DNA of 64,000 nt from Pararhizobium sp. A13 (GCF_040126305.1 NZ_CP149510.1:4165001-4229000), one strand, 5' to 3'; counted from the first letter of the stretch, positions 36,553-46,033 are shown. Made by a program: numbers and translations. The notes: a model not told the origin generated them from the letters alone.

Positions 36553-38058
36553 TCAGAGGGGAAGACGGATGATCGCCGTCAATCCTGCAGGCAGGTATTC
36601 GACTTTCGCCGAACTGCCCATCACCTTGCCGAGGCTACGCTCGATCAGGATCGAGCCGAAGCCGCGCCTCGCTGGCTCGCTGACAGGTGGGCCGCCCACC
36701 TCTGTCCAGGTCATATGCAAGACACGGTGGCCATCCTCATCAACCCCGCGCGCCGTGACGACGACCTTGCCGTTCGGAACCGAGAGAGAGCCGTATTTTG
36801 CGGCATTGGTCGCCAGTTCGTGCAGAACCAGCCCGAGGCCGACCGCCTGGTCCGGCCCGAGCAAAATCTCGTCCTTGTGGATTTCGATCTGTCGTCCGTA
36901 GTCGCGTACATGCGGCGCCAGTTGTTTGGCCAGCAAAGCCGAAAGGTGAATGTCACCCCATTCATGGTCCGACAAAAGTCCGTGCGCTTCCGATATGGAC
37001 TGAAGCCGGCCGGCGAATGCCGTCATGAATTCCTGCGGATCGCTGGTTTGCCGCAATGTCTGTCGGGCCAGCGACTGCAACATCGCCAGCGTGTTCTTGA
37101 CGCGGTGATTGAGTTCGCGCAGCAGCAGCCGGGTGCGCTGCGTCGAAACTTGTTCCTCCGTCACATCAATATTGACGCCGAGAAAAAGCGTCGGTTTGCC
37201 CTCGGCATCACGTTCATGCACACGGCCACGGCCAAGCAGCCATCGCCCGGTGGAGGCGACCCGAAACGTGCCGTCATATTCCTCGTCCTGTGCCATGGCG
37301 GACCGCAGCTTCGAGAACGTTGCCATGCGATCTTCATGATGGATGGCAGTAAAAATGTCCCTCGCCTGAACAACCCCGACCGGTTTCATGCCAAACATGC
37401 GCAGCATCGCGGGATTGCAGGAGACATTGCCGGAGCGGACGTCCCACAGCCAGCTGCCGACATTGGCCGCATCGAGCGCCATGGCGTGGCGCTGCTCCTC
37501 GCGCGAAAGCGCTGCCTCTTTCAAGGCCCGCTGGCGCGCTTCGTGCTTCAGCTTAAACAATGAGGCCGCAAGACGCGAGAGACGGCGCAATTGTGTGAGA
37601 AGATGCGGCGTGACGTCGTGGCGCGGCTTGACATCGTAAACACAGATCGAGCCGACCGGCTGTTCGTCGATAACCAGCGGAACGCCGGCATAAAACCGCA
37701 AAACCGGCGCACCCGCCACCCGCGGCTGGCTGGAAAAACGAGGGTCGGTCGAAGCGTCGCCGACGACAAGCACGTCATCCAAACGCCCGGCGATCGTATG
37801 CATGCAAAACGATCCCGCAGACAGCGCCTGTGTCTCGCTGGTTCCGACCGTTGCCTTGAGCCATTGATGCCGTGCATCGACGAGCGTTACCAAAGCAATC
37901 GGCGCGCCGAAAAGATCGGCGGCCATCTCGGCGAGCTCCTGGAAATCGGCGTCCGGCACGGCCATGTCCGGGACGACAGAACGCAGGACATCAAGCCGTT
38001 GCGGCGATGTCAGAACGGCCGCCATCGCCGCCGCCAGGTCGCTATTCTTTTTGTTCAT
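36553..38058 (-). CDS. HWE-family sensor histidine kinase with GAF and PAS domains
   Basis: This 501-residue soluble kinase has a GAF domain at about residues 30-180 (LFGAPIALVTLVDARHQWLK, AGSFCMHTIAG), a PAS/PAC domain at 190-310, and an HWE/HisKA_2 kinase core. The phospho-His box is LLLRELNHRVKNTLAMLQSL near residue 320; the N box is GLGLVLHELATNAAKYGSLS near 410. Kinases of this family phosphorylate PhyR in the general stress pathway, and this one lies beside ecfG-nepR-phyR. The ATG at 38058 follows GGAAG; a GTG 12 bases upstream is possible. Confidence 0.88.
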   Translation of the reverse strand: MNKKNSDLAAAMAAVLTSPQRLDVLRSVVPDMAVPDADFQELAEMAADLFGAPIALVTLVDARHQWLKATVGTSETQALSAGSFCMHTIAGRLDDVLVVGDASTDPRFSSQPRVAGAPVLRFYAGVPLVIDEQPVGSICVYDVKPRHDVTPHLLTQLRRLSRLAASLFKLKHEARQRALKEAALSREEQRHAMALDAANVGSWLWDVRSGNVSCNPAMLRMFGMKPVGVVQARDIFTAIHHEDRMATFSKLRSAMAQDEEYDGTFRVASTGRWLLGRGRVHERDAEGKPTLFLGVNIDVTEEQVSTQRTRLLLRELNHRVKNTLAMLQSLARQTLRQTSDPQEFMTAFAGRLQSISEAHGLLSDHEWGDIHLSALLAKQLAPHVRDYGRQIEIHKDEILLGPDQAVGLGLVLHELATNAAKYGSLSVPNGKVVVTARGVDEDGHRVLHMTWTEVGGPPVSEPARRGFGSILIERSLGKVMGSSAKVEYLPAGLTAIIRLPL

Positions 38059-38245
38059 GAACTTCCACACCCGGCCCCGGGCGCCGTCGCTGACTTGTGC
38101 CCGCTACATCTCCCTGCAGCGCGTCTGTCGCTGTTTCTGCACGATTGTGAACCCCGGTGCAATCAAGCCCGCCGCATCAGGGCGCTCTGCGAAAAGACGT
38201 CCGCCAAATCTGAGGAAGATACTGGCGGACGCGACATGTCTGCGG

Positions 38246-38812
38246 TCAGGAAACGAAAGCCCGCGAGGTAATGGGCGCCGATGTCGCATCAGGCCCATAC
38301 TCGCTCTCGCCGGTGACCTGCAGAATATCCTGAAGGCGCTGGCGGGCGCGGTTGACGCGGCTTTTGATTGTTCCAAGCGCACAACCGCAAATCTCCGCCG
38401 CCTCCTCATAGGAAAAGCCGGAAGCCCCGACCAGAATTATCGCCTCGCGCTGATCCGGCGGCAGCTTCTCCAGCGCCCGCTTGAAGTCCTGAAGATCGAG
38501 CGAGCCATATTGGGCAGGATGCTGGGCCAGCGTCTCGGTGAAATAGCCGTCGCTATCTTGCACTTCGCGCCCACGCTTGCGCATCTGGCTGTAGAGTTCG
38601 TTGCGCAGAATGGTGAACAGCCACGCCTTCATGTTGGTGCCCATCTCGAAGTGGTCCTGTTTGGCCCAGGCCTTCATGATGGTGTCCTGAACGAGATCGT
38701 CGGCCCGGTCGTGCCGGCCGATCAACGACATGGCGAACGCACGCAGGCTTGGAAGGGCTGCGAGCATTTCACGCTTGAAACTCGGTTCCTCAGAGGTCAT
38801 GCCACCACTCAT
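38246..38812 (-). CDS. ecfG: General stress sigma factor EcfG (RpoE2 type)
   Basis: This 188-residue ECF sigma factor of the EcfG group has region 2 at LIGRHDRADDLVQDTIMKAW and AWLFTILRNELYSQMRKRGR. Region 4 is at LEKLPPDQREAIILVGASGF, then SYEEAAEICGCALGTIKSRV. It directs RNA polymerase to GGAAC-N16-CGTT promoters, several of which are in this locus. Its ATG overlaps the nepR stop by 4 bases, as in many rhizobia. Confidence 0.95.
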   Translation of the reverse strand: MSGGMTSEEPSFKREMLAALPSLRAFAMSLIGRHDRADDLVQDTIMKAWAKQDHFEMGTNMKAWLFTILRNELYSQMRKRGREVQDSDGYFTETLAQHPAQYGSLDLQDFKRALEKLPPDQREAIILVGASGFSYEEAAEICGCALGTIKSRVNRARQRLQDILQVTGESEYGPDATSAPITSRAFVS

Positions 38813-39003
38813 TCCGCCACATCCGGCATCGACTGGCGCTCGACCGCGTCGAGCTTCTCAAGCAGGTCGAGGAACCGGTCCGGAATGGCTTCTTCCTGTA
38901 CAGAAAGATAGAGCGCGCGGAGCTTGGTTGCAATCTGTGCATTCGGATTATCGGCGCGCACTGGCTTTGCCACATCGCGCCCGGCCCCAATTTTGTTGGT
39001 CAT
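38809..39003 (-). CDS. nepR: Anti-sigma factor NepR
   Basis: This small, 64-residue anti-sigma factor contains the NepR core IATKLRALYLSVQEEAIPDR followed by FLDLLEKLDAVE. NepR sequesters EcfG until phosphorylated PhyR takes it away. It is the first gene of nepR-ecfG, divergent from phyR across 141 bases that hold two EcfG promoters. Confidence 0.95.
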   Translation of the reverse strand: MTNKIGAGRDVAKPVRADNPNAQIATKLRALYLSVQEEAIPDRFLDLLEKLDAVERQSMPDVAE

Positions 39004-39040
39004 AAAATTAAAATACCTTCAGATGTTCGTCTGGCACCAT

Positions 39041-39065
39041 AATGCACCGCGAAAAAAATCGTTCC
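39041..39065 (-). promoter_or_regulatory. EcfG-type promoter for nepR-ecfG
   Basis: On the minus strand GGAAC (39065-39061), 16 bases, CATT (39044-39041), one base from consensus CGTT. The predicted leader is about 30 bases. It implies autoregulation of nepR-ecfG. Confidence 0.72.
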
Positions 39066-39072
39066 CTCCAAA

Positions 39073-39097
39073 GGAACCTTTTTTTTCTGGTGGCGTT
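39073..39097 (+). promoter_or_regulatory. EcfG-type promoter for phyR
   Basis: GGAAC (39073-39077), 16 bases including eight consecutive T, then CGTT (39094-39097): an exact match. It lies 48 bases upstream of the phyR start and 7 bases from the opposing GGAAC for nepR. Confidence 0.85.
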
Positions 39098-39144
39098 GTC
39101 CGCCTGTCATGGCCATCTCCTCGGCCAGATTGAGGGAGTTCATA

Positions 39145-39939
39145 ATGTCACTTTCCACCCGGATCGCTCCGTTCCTGCCCTATTTGCGCCGATACTCTCG
39201 CGCCCTGACCGGATCGCAGACATCGGGCGACGCCTATGTCGCGGCCGTTCTGGAAGCGTTGATCGCAGATGTCTCCATTTTCCCGGAGGCGAGCAGTGAC
39301 AGGGTCGCGCTGTTTCAACTCTATACAAAGATGTTCGGTTCCTCCTCCGTTTTGATCCCCGAGCCAGTTTCGCCCTTTGCCTGGGAAAAACGGACGTCGA
39401 TCAATCTCGCATCCGTCTCGCCGCTGGCACGCCAGGCGTTCCTGCTCGCGTCCGTCGAAGGCTTCCGCACAAGCGAGGCGGCAGAAGTTCTCGGCACCAC
39501 CGAGAGCGGCATGAACGAGTTGCTTGAGCGCGCCTCAGAGGAGATTTCGCGCCAGGTCGCCACCGACATCATGATCATCGAGGACGAGCCGCTGATTGCC
39601 ATCGACATCGAACAGATGGTCGAGAGCCTTGGCCACCGGGTCACCGGCATTGCACGCACCCGGGATGAAGCCTTGACGCTGTTCAAGGCGACGCGGCCGA
39701 GCATGGTGCTTGCCGATATCCAGCTCGCGGACGGCAGTTCCGGCATCGATGCGGTCAATGATATCCTGAAGAACACGTCCATTCCGGTGATTTTCATAAC
39801 GGCGTTCCCGGAACGCCTGTTGACCGGCGAACGGCCTGAGCCGACCTTCCTGGTCACCAAGCCGTTCAACCCGGACATGGTCAAGGCGCTGATCAGTCAG
39901 GCGCTGTTCTTCAACGAATCCACCAAGGCCGCAGCCTGA
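39145..39939 (+). CDS. phyR: Anti-anti-sigma response regulator PhyR
   Basis: The 264-residue PhyR has an N-terminal sigma-like domain (about residues 10-135, e.g. SPLARQAFLLASVEGFRTSE) and a C-terminal receiver domain. The receiver has IMIIEDEPLIAIDIEQMVES, phospho-Asp in SMVLADIQLADGSSG, and the conserved Lys in FLVTKPFNPD. Phosphorylated PhyR binds NepR and frees EcfG. The ATG at 39145 follows GAGGGAG. Confidence 0.95.
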   Translation: MSLSTRIAPFLPYLRRYSRALTGSQTSGDAYVAAVLEALIADVSIFPEASSDRVALFQLYTKMFGSSSVLIPEPVSPFAWEKRTSINLASVSPLARQAFLLASVEGFRTSEAAEVLGTTESGMNELLERASEEISRQVATDIMIIEDEPLIAIDIEQMVESLGHRVTGIARTRDEALTLFKATRPSMVLADIQLADGSSGIDAVNDILKNTSIPVIFITAFPERLLTGERPEPTFLVTKPFNPDMVKALISQALFFNESTKAAA

Positions 39940-39953
39940 GACCCGTTACGCCC

Positions 39954-39978
39954 GGAACGCCGGGCGAACGATCTCATT
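39954..39978 (+). promoter_or_regulatory. EcfG-type promoter upstream of the broken HWE kinase gene
   Basis: GGAAC (39954-39958), 16 bases, CATT (39975-39978), the same variant as the nepR promoter. It begins 14 bases after the phyR stop and 155 bases before the kinase GTG. Confidence 0.62.
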
Positions 39979-40132
39979 GTGAAATACACGGGGGGAGCGC
40001 CTCGGCGCCCGCGGTGAACACGTCGATTTTGGCCGGCCCGTTTCGCATCGGAGAGCCGATCGGACGGGGCCGTTTTTGTCGTTAACACGGGAGCTGGGCA
40101 AGCAGTCAATCGGAGAATGGAAGGCGTAACGC

Positions 40133-41153
40133 GTGGCCAATGCAGGCAGTTCAGCCCCCCTCAGGACCGGCGGCAAACCAAACGCGGCCCTGATGGAGCT
40201 GGTCTTGAAGAAGTCCGGTTTGGGCTATCTCTATCAATCTGACGATCTCGGCGTCGTTCTTTCCGGAAACCTGCCTCGAGTCCTGCAGTCGCTGGCAATG
40301 GGCCGGCAGGCGGACGAGGAAGTGTTCGGATCCGAGGAAAGCGCCCGCCTGACCGCTTTGAAGCGGGACGTCGCCACCCGAAATGCCCCTGCCTCGACAG
40401 AAATCGATGTCACATCTCCGACCGGCGTTCTGACCTATCGGATCGATATCGAGCGCATCGATTCCATGGGCATGACCGGTGTTCTGTCCGTGATCACCGA
40501 TATCTCCGAGACCCGTCGCCGCGAACGCGTCCTCAAGACCCTGCTGCGTGAGCTCAGCCATCGCTCGAAAAACCTCCTGGCCATCATCCAGGGTATCGCC
40601 ACCCAGACCGCGCCAGGCACTTTCGCTCGACTATTTCCTAAGCAAATTTCGCGGACGCATTCAATCGCTTGCCTATTCCCAGGACCTCGTGACCGATTCC
40701 AGCTGGCGCGGCGCCTATCTCTTCGCCCTGACGGAGCGGCAATTCAGCGCCTATTGGCCGGCGACCGAAAACCCGATTTCCGTCAGCGGCATTGATGCGC
40801 ACCTGTCGCCGAATGCGGCGCTGCACATCGGCCTTGCCTTGCATGAGCTGATCGTCAATTCCGCCTCCTACGGCGCGATTTCCGCCGGTGTCAATTCGCT
40901 GACGATCGACTGTTTCGAAACACTGCTGGATGATCAGAAGGCGATCGAACTGGCTTGGATCGAACACCTGCCACCCGCATCAGCGTTGCAGAGTGACGCT
41001 GACGACCACACTTTCGCACGCACGGTGCTGGAACGCGTCGTGCCGATCGCCGTCGGCGGCAAGGCCATGTACATGACCACGCCCGACCGCATCGAATACC
41101 ACCTGACCATTCCGTCGCGGGAATATGAGATCATTACCCGCGTCGAGGAGTAA
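40133..41153 (+). pseudogene. HWE histidine kinase gene broken by one frameshift
   Basis: Frame one (GTG 40133, ribosome site GGAAGG) encodes a PAS-like domain and the phospho-His box LLRELSHRSKNLLAIIQGIA. It then drifts into non-homologous sequence at about 40615. The kinase continues in another frame with DYFLSKFRGRIQSLAYSQDL and the N box IGLALHELIVNSASYGAIS, ending at 41153. Loss of two bases in a GCGCGCC-like run, or gain of one base, would explain it. Restored, the protein would be about 340 residues, a likely PhyR kinase of the stress locus. It may be a real mutation or a sequencing error. Confidence 0.85.
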
Positions 41154-41198
41154 GCAGGTCCAAGAAGGCGGCAGATCCCTAACGCGATGATTCTCTGC

Positions 41199-41234
41199 AA
41201 AAAGAACAGCCAGTGTCCGGGGAAGACACTGGCT
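41199..41234 (-). terminator. Intrinsic terminator of the polyol operon
   Basis: Perfect 10-bp stem AGCCAGTGTC / GACACTGGCT with a 7-base loop (41208-41234), followed on the minus strand by GTTCTTTTTG. It lies 157 bases beyond the last gene of the minus-strand operon and could also stop the plus-strand kinase transcript. Confidence 0.8.
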
Positions 41235-41390
41235 GATATCGACAACTCACCGAGGGGGCGTGTGAGTTGAGTGCCGGATCATTGTTGGAGTGTTCGCATT
41301 GGGGGCGATGCGAACGCCTGTCCGGACACGGCATAAACGGGACTGTCGCAAAAAGGTTCCGCACCGGTTTCTTTTTTCCGAAAATTATCG

Positions 41391-42971
41391 TCAAAGCGCT
41401 TCCAACTCGGCCCGATGTTTGTAGAGGCTGAGAAACTTGCGAAAGTCGCGATCATAGATCTCTCTCCACGCCGGATTGGGATGACGTTCCTGCCCGCCGG
41501 GCGACATCGCAGGTCCCGCAGTTCCAAGGTCCGGATAGAGATCACCTGCAACCGCCGCGACCATGGCAGTGCCAAGCAGCACCGCGTCGTTTGTTTCAGG
41601 CACCACGACGGTGCAGCCCGTCACGTCGGAATAAAGCTCCATCAAAAGCGGATTGCGCACATGCCCGCCTGTGACATGCAGGGTATCGAGATCGTAGCCG
41701 GCCTGCTTCATCATCTCGAGAATATGGCGTATCCCGAGGGCGATGGCGACGCAGGTGCGCCAATAGAGCCGGCACAGCGCATCGAATGAACTGTCGAGCG
41801 TCAGGCCGCTGATGACGCCGAGCGCATGCGGGTCGGCGAGCGGCGAACGGTTGCCGTGGAAATCCGGAAGCACATGGAGCCGTGAGGCAAACTCCGCACC
41901 ATGGGCGGCGCGCAGTTCCTGAATGCGCAACACGATGCGGGCGTGGATTTCCACATCCGGCTCGCCGCCGGCACTGTGGCTGCGCACGACATGATCGAGC
42001 AGCGCGCCCGTCGCCGACTGTCCACCCTCGACCAGCCAGCTGCCTGGAAATACAGCCTCGAAATAGGGGCCCCACATGCCGAAGCCCGGCTTCATGTCCT
42101 TCGAAAAGGCAACGATGCAGCTGGAGGTACCGGCAATCAGGGCGAGCTGCCTTTCGAGCCTGTCCGGCGCGCCGGCAAATTCACCAAGAACGCCGATGGC
42201 TCCGGCATAGGCGTCGATCAGCCCTGTCGCCACCTCGCATTTTTCGTGCAGCCCGAGTTCGGCCGCTGCCGCAGCCGTCAAGTGTCCCGTCGATTGTCCG
42301 ACCGGCAAGGTTTGCTCCGGCAGGCCACCTCGCTCACGCAGATCCTCCAGGCCGATCATGGACAGGAATTCCTCCTGCCAGCCGTTCGCCCTGTGAGAAA
42401 GGTAGTTCCATTTCGCAGTCAATGTGCAGCGCGAACGCGCCGGGTTGCCGGTCGCCCGCCAGGACAGGAAATCGGCCAGATCGAAGAAGTATCCCGCCTT
42501 TTCCCATTGCTGCGGCAGGCTCTGCTTCAGCCACATGAGCTTCGGCATTTCCATTTCCGGCGACATGACCCGACCTGAATGATTGAGCACGGGATGTTCG
42601 GTCGCGGTGCAGAAGTCAGCCTGCTCCAAGGCGCGATGGTCCAGCCAGACGATGGTGTCCCAGCGTGGATCGCCCTTGCGATTGACGGACAAAGGCGCGC
42701 CGTTCCTGTCACGCACGACCAGCGAGCAGGTGGCATCGAAACCAATGGCGGCGATAGCCTCGGCGGGTACACCTGCCTTGGCACGGGCGGTTTTTACGGC
42801 GATGCAGACGGCAGTCCAGATATTTTCGGAATCATGCTCGGCGTGATTTTCCTCGGGCCGGTTCATCGCGATCGGATAGTCAGCACGGGCCAACTGCTTG
42901 CCACACCTGTCGAAAATGCCGGCGCGGGCACTGCCGGTTCCAACATCGACAGCAACAATCAGATCGCGCAT
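41391..42971 (-). CDS. FGGY-family pentulose kinase (ribulokinase-like)
   Basis: This 526-residue sugar kinase has an N-terminal nucleotide motif LIVAVDVGTGSARAGIFD, the FGGY-type segments TIVWLDHRALEQADFC and WEKAGYFFDLADFLSWRATG, and the late signature TLHVTGGHVRNPLLMELYSD. The LDHRA motif and length fit the D-ribulokinase (YDR109c/FGGY) branch more than xylulokinase. As last gene of a polyol operon it would phosphorylate the keto-sugar made by the dehydrogenases. Its ATG overlaps the HAD gene stop (TAATG). Confidence 0.85.
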   Translation of the reverse strand: MRDLIVAVDVGTGSARAGIFDRCGKQLARADYPIAMNRPEENHAEHDSENIWTAVCIAVKTARAKAGVPAEAIAAIGFDATCSLVVRDRNGAPLSVNRKGDPRWDTIVWLDHRALEQADFCTATEHPVLNHSGRVMSPEMEMPKLMWLKQSLPQQWEKAGYFFDLADFLSWRATGNPARSRCTLTAKWNYLSHRANGWQEEFLSMIGLEDLRERGGLPEQTLPVGQSTGHLTAAAAAELGLHEKCEVATGLIDAYAGAIGVLGEFAGAPDRLERQLALIAGTSSCIVAFSKDMKPGFGMWGPYFEAVFPGSWLVEGGQSATGALLDHVVRSHSAGGEPDVEIHARIVLRIQELRAAHGAEFASRLHVLPDFHGNRSPLADPHALGVISGLTLDSSFDALCRLYWRTCVAIALGIRHILEMMKQAGYDLDTLHVTGGHVRNPLLMELYSDVTGCTVVVPETNDAVLLGTAMVAAVAGDLYPDLGTAGPAMSPGGQERHPNPAWREIYDRDFRKFLSLYKHRAELEAL

Positions 42972-43666
42972 TAAACTGCGCTCCCGTCCGTTTGTTCTTT
43001 ACGGACAAAATGGATCAATTCCCGCATGTCGTCAAACAGGACGTCAGGAGAAAGCCGCCTGAGCGTAGTGAGATGCCGCTCGGACCTCGCATGCGAGGCG
43101 CCGGCAAAGGCAAAAACCCGCATTCCGGCAGCCTGGGCAGCCTCGATACCGGCCGGGCTGTCCTCCACGACGATACAGTTTTCCGGCGGCGTGGCCATTT
43201 CCGCAGCAGCATGCAGGAAGAGATCGGGCGCGGGCTTGCCGCGCTCCACCATCGTCGAGCTGAACAGGTAAGGATCGAGCTTGTCGATCAGCCCGGTGAT
43301 TGTCAGCGACAGCCGGATGCGTTCCATCTGGCTGGAAGAGGCGACACAGCGCGGGATGTCGAGTTGATCGAGCGCGGTCGCAATGCCAGCCACGGGCTGC
43401 AACTCCTGCCGGAAGCGCTGGTAGAGATCGAGACGCATTCGCTCAAGAAAATGGTCGTCCACCGCAAGTCCGTACTCCTCGTGCAGGATGTCCGTCGTCG
43501 TCTTCAGGCTTTTGCCGAGAAAACGCTCGGTTGCCTCCTCGGCATCCATATCGACGCCGGCCTTGCGAAGGACCCGCACGAGCACATCGATCGACAGAGG
43601 TTCACTGTCCACCAGAACGCCGTCGCAATCGAAGATCACAAGTTTAGGCGGATGGTGCATGCTCAT
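42971..43666 (-). CDS. HAD-superfamily sugar-phosphate phosphatase/phosphoglucomutase-like
   Basis: The roughly 231-residue HAD protein has motif I VIFDCDGVLVDSEPLSIDVL, a helical cap, motif II CVASSSQME, motif III lysine in VERGKPAPDLFLHAA and motif IV NCIVVEDSPAGIEAAQAAGM. It is of the beta-phosphoglucomutase/phosphatase branch. In polyol operons it may act on a sugar phosphate. ATGs at 43666 and 43660 are both possible. It is coupled to the kinase gene. Confidence 0.85.
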   Translation of the reverse strand: MSMHHPPKLVIFDCDGVLVDSEPLSIDVLVRVLRKAGVDMDAEEATERFLGKSLKTTTDILHEEYGLAVDDHFLERMRLDLYQRFRQELQPVAGIATALDQLDIPRCVASSSQMERIRLSLTITGLIDKLDPYLFSSTMVERGKPAPDLFLHAAAEMATPPENCIVVEDSPAGIEAAQAAGMRVFAFAGASHARSERHLTTLRRLSPDVLFDDMRELIHFVRKEQTDGSAV

Positions 43667-43747
43667 ATCCGTCAAGTCGCCGCTTGCGCGCCAGGACGGC
43701 AGCACAGTGCGGCCGCGACGTTACGCGAGGGCCTGAGCGTCATGACG

Positions 43748-45232
43748 TCATTCTCCAAGTTTTCCATTGAGATAGAGCTGAAGCGTTGCCCGCGTGCCCT
43801 TTTCCCAAAGCGTCCGCAACGCATGTGCAAACCGCGTCTGGAACAGTGATGATTGCGCAACTTCACCGAAGATATCCGAAAGCGCAAGGAAGGCTTGTGG
43901 ATCGTCCTTGGCTTTCACCGCCGCGGCATGCAGCCGGTCGGCGCTGGCGTCGTTGAAGGTGATCGCCCTGCCGCTATCGGTGGTTCCGGCGAAGTAGCGG
44001 CACCAGAGCGCCGACACGAGCGACAGCCCGATCACATCCTCGCCGCGCCGCAGCCGGTCGGCCGTCGTCGGCAGGATGAATTTCGGCTGGCGGTTGGAGC
44101 CGTCCTGAGCCAGACGCGGGATGGTGTCGCCAATCTTCGGATTGAAGAGGCGTTTCTCGACTTGGCTGAAATAGGCATGCAGATCGGTATTCGGCACCGG
44201 AGGGATGACCGGGATGATCTCGTCGCGCTCCAGCTTCGCCAGGAAGGCGCGGACCGTCGCGTCCTCCATTGCTTCATGGACGAAATGAATGTCGAGAAGC
44301 GCCGCCGGATAGGCGATCGCCGCATGGCCGCCATTGAGGATGCGGATCTTCATATGCTCGTAAGGTGCGACATCCGGAACGAACTGGACGCCGACGGTTT
44401 CGAGCGCCGGGCGGCCCGCGGGAAAATGATCCTCCAGGACCCACTGCTTGAATTCTTCGCAGAACACCGGCCAGTTGTCGTCAATGCCGTAATCGTCAGC
44501 GACGATGCCGACCTCCCGTGGTCCGGTCGCCGGCGTAATGCGGTCGACCATTGCATTCGGGAAGGCGACATTGGCTTCGATCCAGTTGGCAAGCGCCGGA
44601 TCGGACAGGCGGGCAAGACCCGAAACAGCCGCATGGGTGACTTCGCCATTGCCCGGAATATTGTCGCAGGACATGACCGTAAACGGCGCGATGCCTTTGT
44701 CCTTGCGCGCTTTCAGGCCGGCGATGATCAAGCCAAACACCGTTTTCGGATCGGAGGGATTCTGGCTGTCGGCAACGATGGCCGGATGGGCCGGATTGAA
44801 CGTGCCGGATGCGGGGTCGATGAAATAACCACCTTCGGTGATCGTCAGTGAGACGATGCGGATCGCGGGATCGGTGAGCTTCGCGATCGTAGCTGTCGCA
44901 TTGCCGGGCCGCAGATAGTCGATCATCGGCGCCGTGACACGGGCGGCACTCCTGGTGTTGTCCTGCTCGACGACCGTCGTCAGGAAATCCTGTTCTTCGA
45001 GCTTCGCCCGCATTGCCTCGTCGGAGGGCAAAACGCCTGCGCCGACGATCGCCCAATCGAGGTCCTTGCCGGTGTTGAACAGATCATCGAGATAGATCGC
45101 CTGATGGGCGCGATGAAAATTGCCGACACCGAAATGGACGATGCCCGCCTTCAGCTTTGAACGATCATAGGCCGGGATGGCGGCCGTCGCCTTGATGGCA
45201 TCGAGATTGGCGAGCGAAAGTTTGGTCGTCAT
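43748..45232 (-). CDS. mtlK: Mannitol 2-dehydrogenase (MtlK)
   Basis: This 494-residue long-chain polyol dehydrogenase contains IVHFGVGNFHRAHQAIYLDD near residue 30, a non-classical NAD-binding loop, and SLTITEGGYFIDPASGTFNP. The catalytic segment is HMKIRILNGGHAAIAYPAAL, with the Lys and Asn/His residues of this family. It oxidises D-mannitol to fructose, and often arabitol to xylulose. It lies 27 bases downstream of smoS and belongs to the polyol operon. Confidence 0.92.
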   Translation of the reverse strand: MTTKLSLANLDAIKATAAIPAYDRSKLKAGIVHFGVGNFHRAHQAIYLDDLFNTGKDLDWAIVGAGVLPSDEAMRAKLEEQDFLTTVVEQDNTRSAARVTAPMIDYLRPGNATATIAKLTDPAIRIVSLTITEGGYFIDPASGTFNPAHPAIVADSQNPSDPKTVFGLIIAGLKARKDKGIAPFTVMSCDNIPGNGEVTHAAVSGLARLSDPALANWIEANVAFPNAMVDRITPATGPREVGIVADDYGIDDNWPVFCEEFKQWVLEDHFPAGRPALETVGVQFVPDVAPYEHMKIRILNGGHAAIAYPAALLDIHFVHEAMEDATVRAFLAKLERDEIIPVIPPVPNTDLHAYFSQVEKRLFNPKIGDTIPRLAQDGSNRQPKFILPTTADRLRRGEDVIGLSLVSALWCRYFAGTTDSGRAITFNDASADRLHAAAVKAKDDPQAFLALSDIFGEVAQSSLFQTRFAHALRTLWEKGTRATLQLYLNGKLGE

Positions 45233-45259
45233 GTCTTCATTCCTTTCGACGAGCTTTGA

Positions 45260-46033
45260 TCAGCTCATCCAGTTGCCGCCATCGACATTGTAGGTCTGCG
45301 AGACGACATAGTTGCTTTCAGCCGAGGCGAGGAAGATCGCCATGCCCGTCAGGTCTTCGGCGGTGCCCATGCGTCCGAATGGCACTTCGGCAGCGACCAG
45401 CCTCTTCTTTTCGCCGAGCGGCCGGTTCTCGTATTTGGCGAACATCGCATCGACGCCATCCCAATGCTCGCCATCGACGACGCCGGGCGCGATCGCGTTG
45501 ACGTTGATGCCGTGTTTGATGAGGTTCAGGCCCGCCGACTGGGTGAGGCTGATCACCGCCGCCTTGGTGGCGCAATAGACGGCGACAAGCGCCTCGCCGC
45601 GACGGCCCGCCTGGCTTGCCATGTTGATGATCTTGCCGCCGCGTCCCTGCGCGATCATCTGCCGCGCCGCCGCCTGCATGGTGAAGAGCGTGCCGGAGAC
45701 ATTGATCGAAAACAGCCTGTCGTAGCTGTCGCGGGTGATCTCGACGATCGGGGAGAGGTCGAACAAGGCTGCATTGTTGACAAGGATATCGAGGCCGCCG
45801 GCCTTCGCGACGACCGCCGCGATCGCCGCATCGATCGAGGCCTGGCTGGTCACATCCATTTCCACAGCATAGGCCGACGACCCGAGCTCGTCCGCGGTCG
45901 TCTTCGCTCGCTCGAGATTGATATCGGCGATCGCGACGGACGCCCCTTCGCGGATGTAAGCCTCGGCGAAAGCGCGGCCGATACCGCGCGCCGACCCGGT
46001 GATCAGCGCGCTTTTTCCCTGTAAACGTGTCAT
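45260..46033 (-). CDS. smoS: Sorbitol (glucitol) dehydrogenase SmoS, SDR family
   Basis: The 257-residue short-chain dehydrogenase has NAD motif [20 protein letters not shown] near residue 8, NNAALF, and the catalytic Ser/Tyr/Lys set (S in INMASQAG region, [11 protein letters not shown]). SmoS oxidises D-sorbitol to fructose and galactitol to tagatose. It overlaps smoK by 4 bases. Confidence 0.92.
   Translation of the reverse strand: MTRLQGKSALITGSARGIGRAFAEAYIREGASVAIADINLERAKTTADELGSSAYAVEMDVTSQASIDAAIAAVVAKAGGLDILVNNAALFDLSPIVEITRDSYDRLFSINVSGTLFTMQAAARQMIAQGRGGKIINMASQAGRRGEALVAVYCATKAAVISLTQSAGLNLIKHGINVNAIAPGVVDGEHWDGVDAMFAKYENRPLGEKKRLVAAEVPFGRMGTAEDLTGMAIFLASAESNYVVSQTYNVDGGNWMS

Noticed and set aside
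38059..38245. EcfG promoter for the intact HWE kinase
   Set aside because: No GTTCC on the plus strand in this gap, so no consensus promoter on the minus strand.
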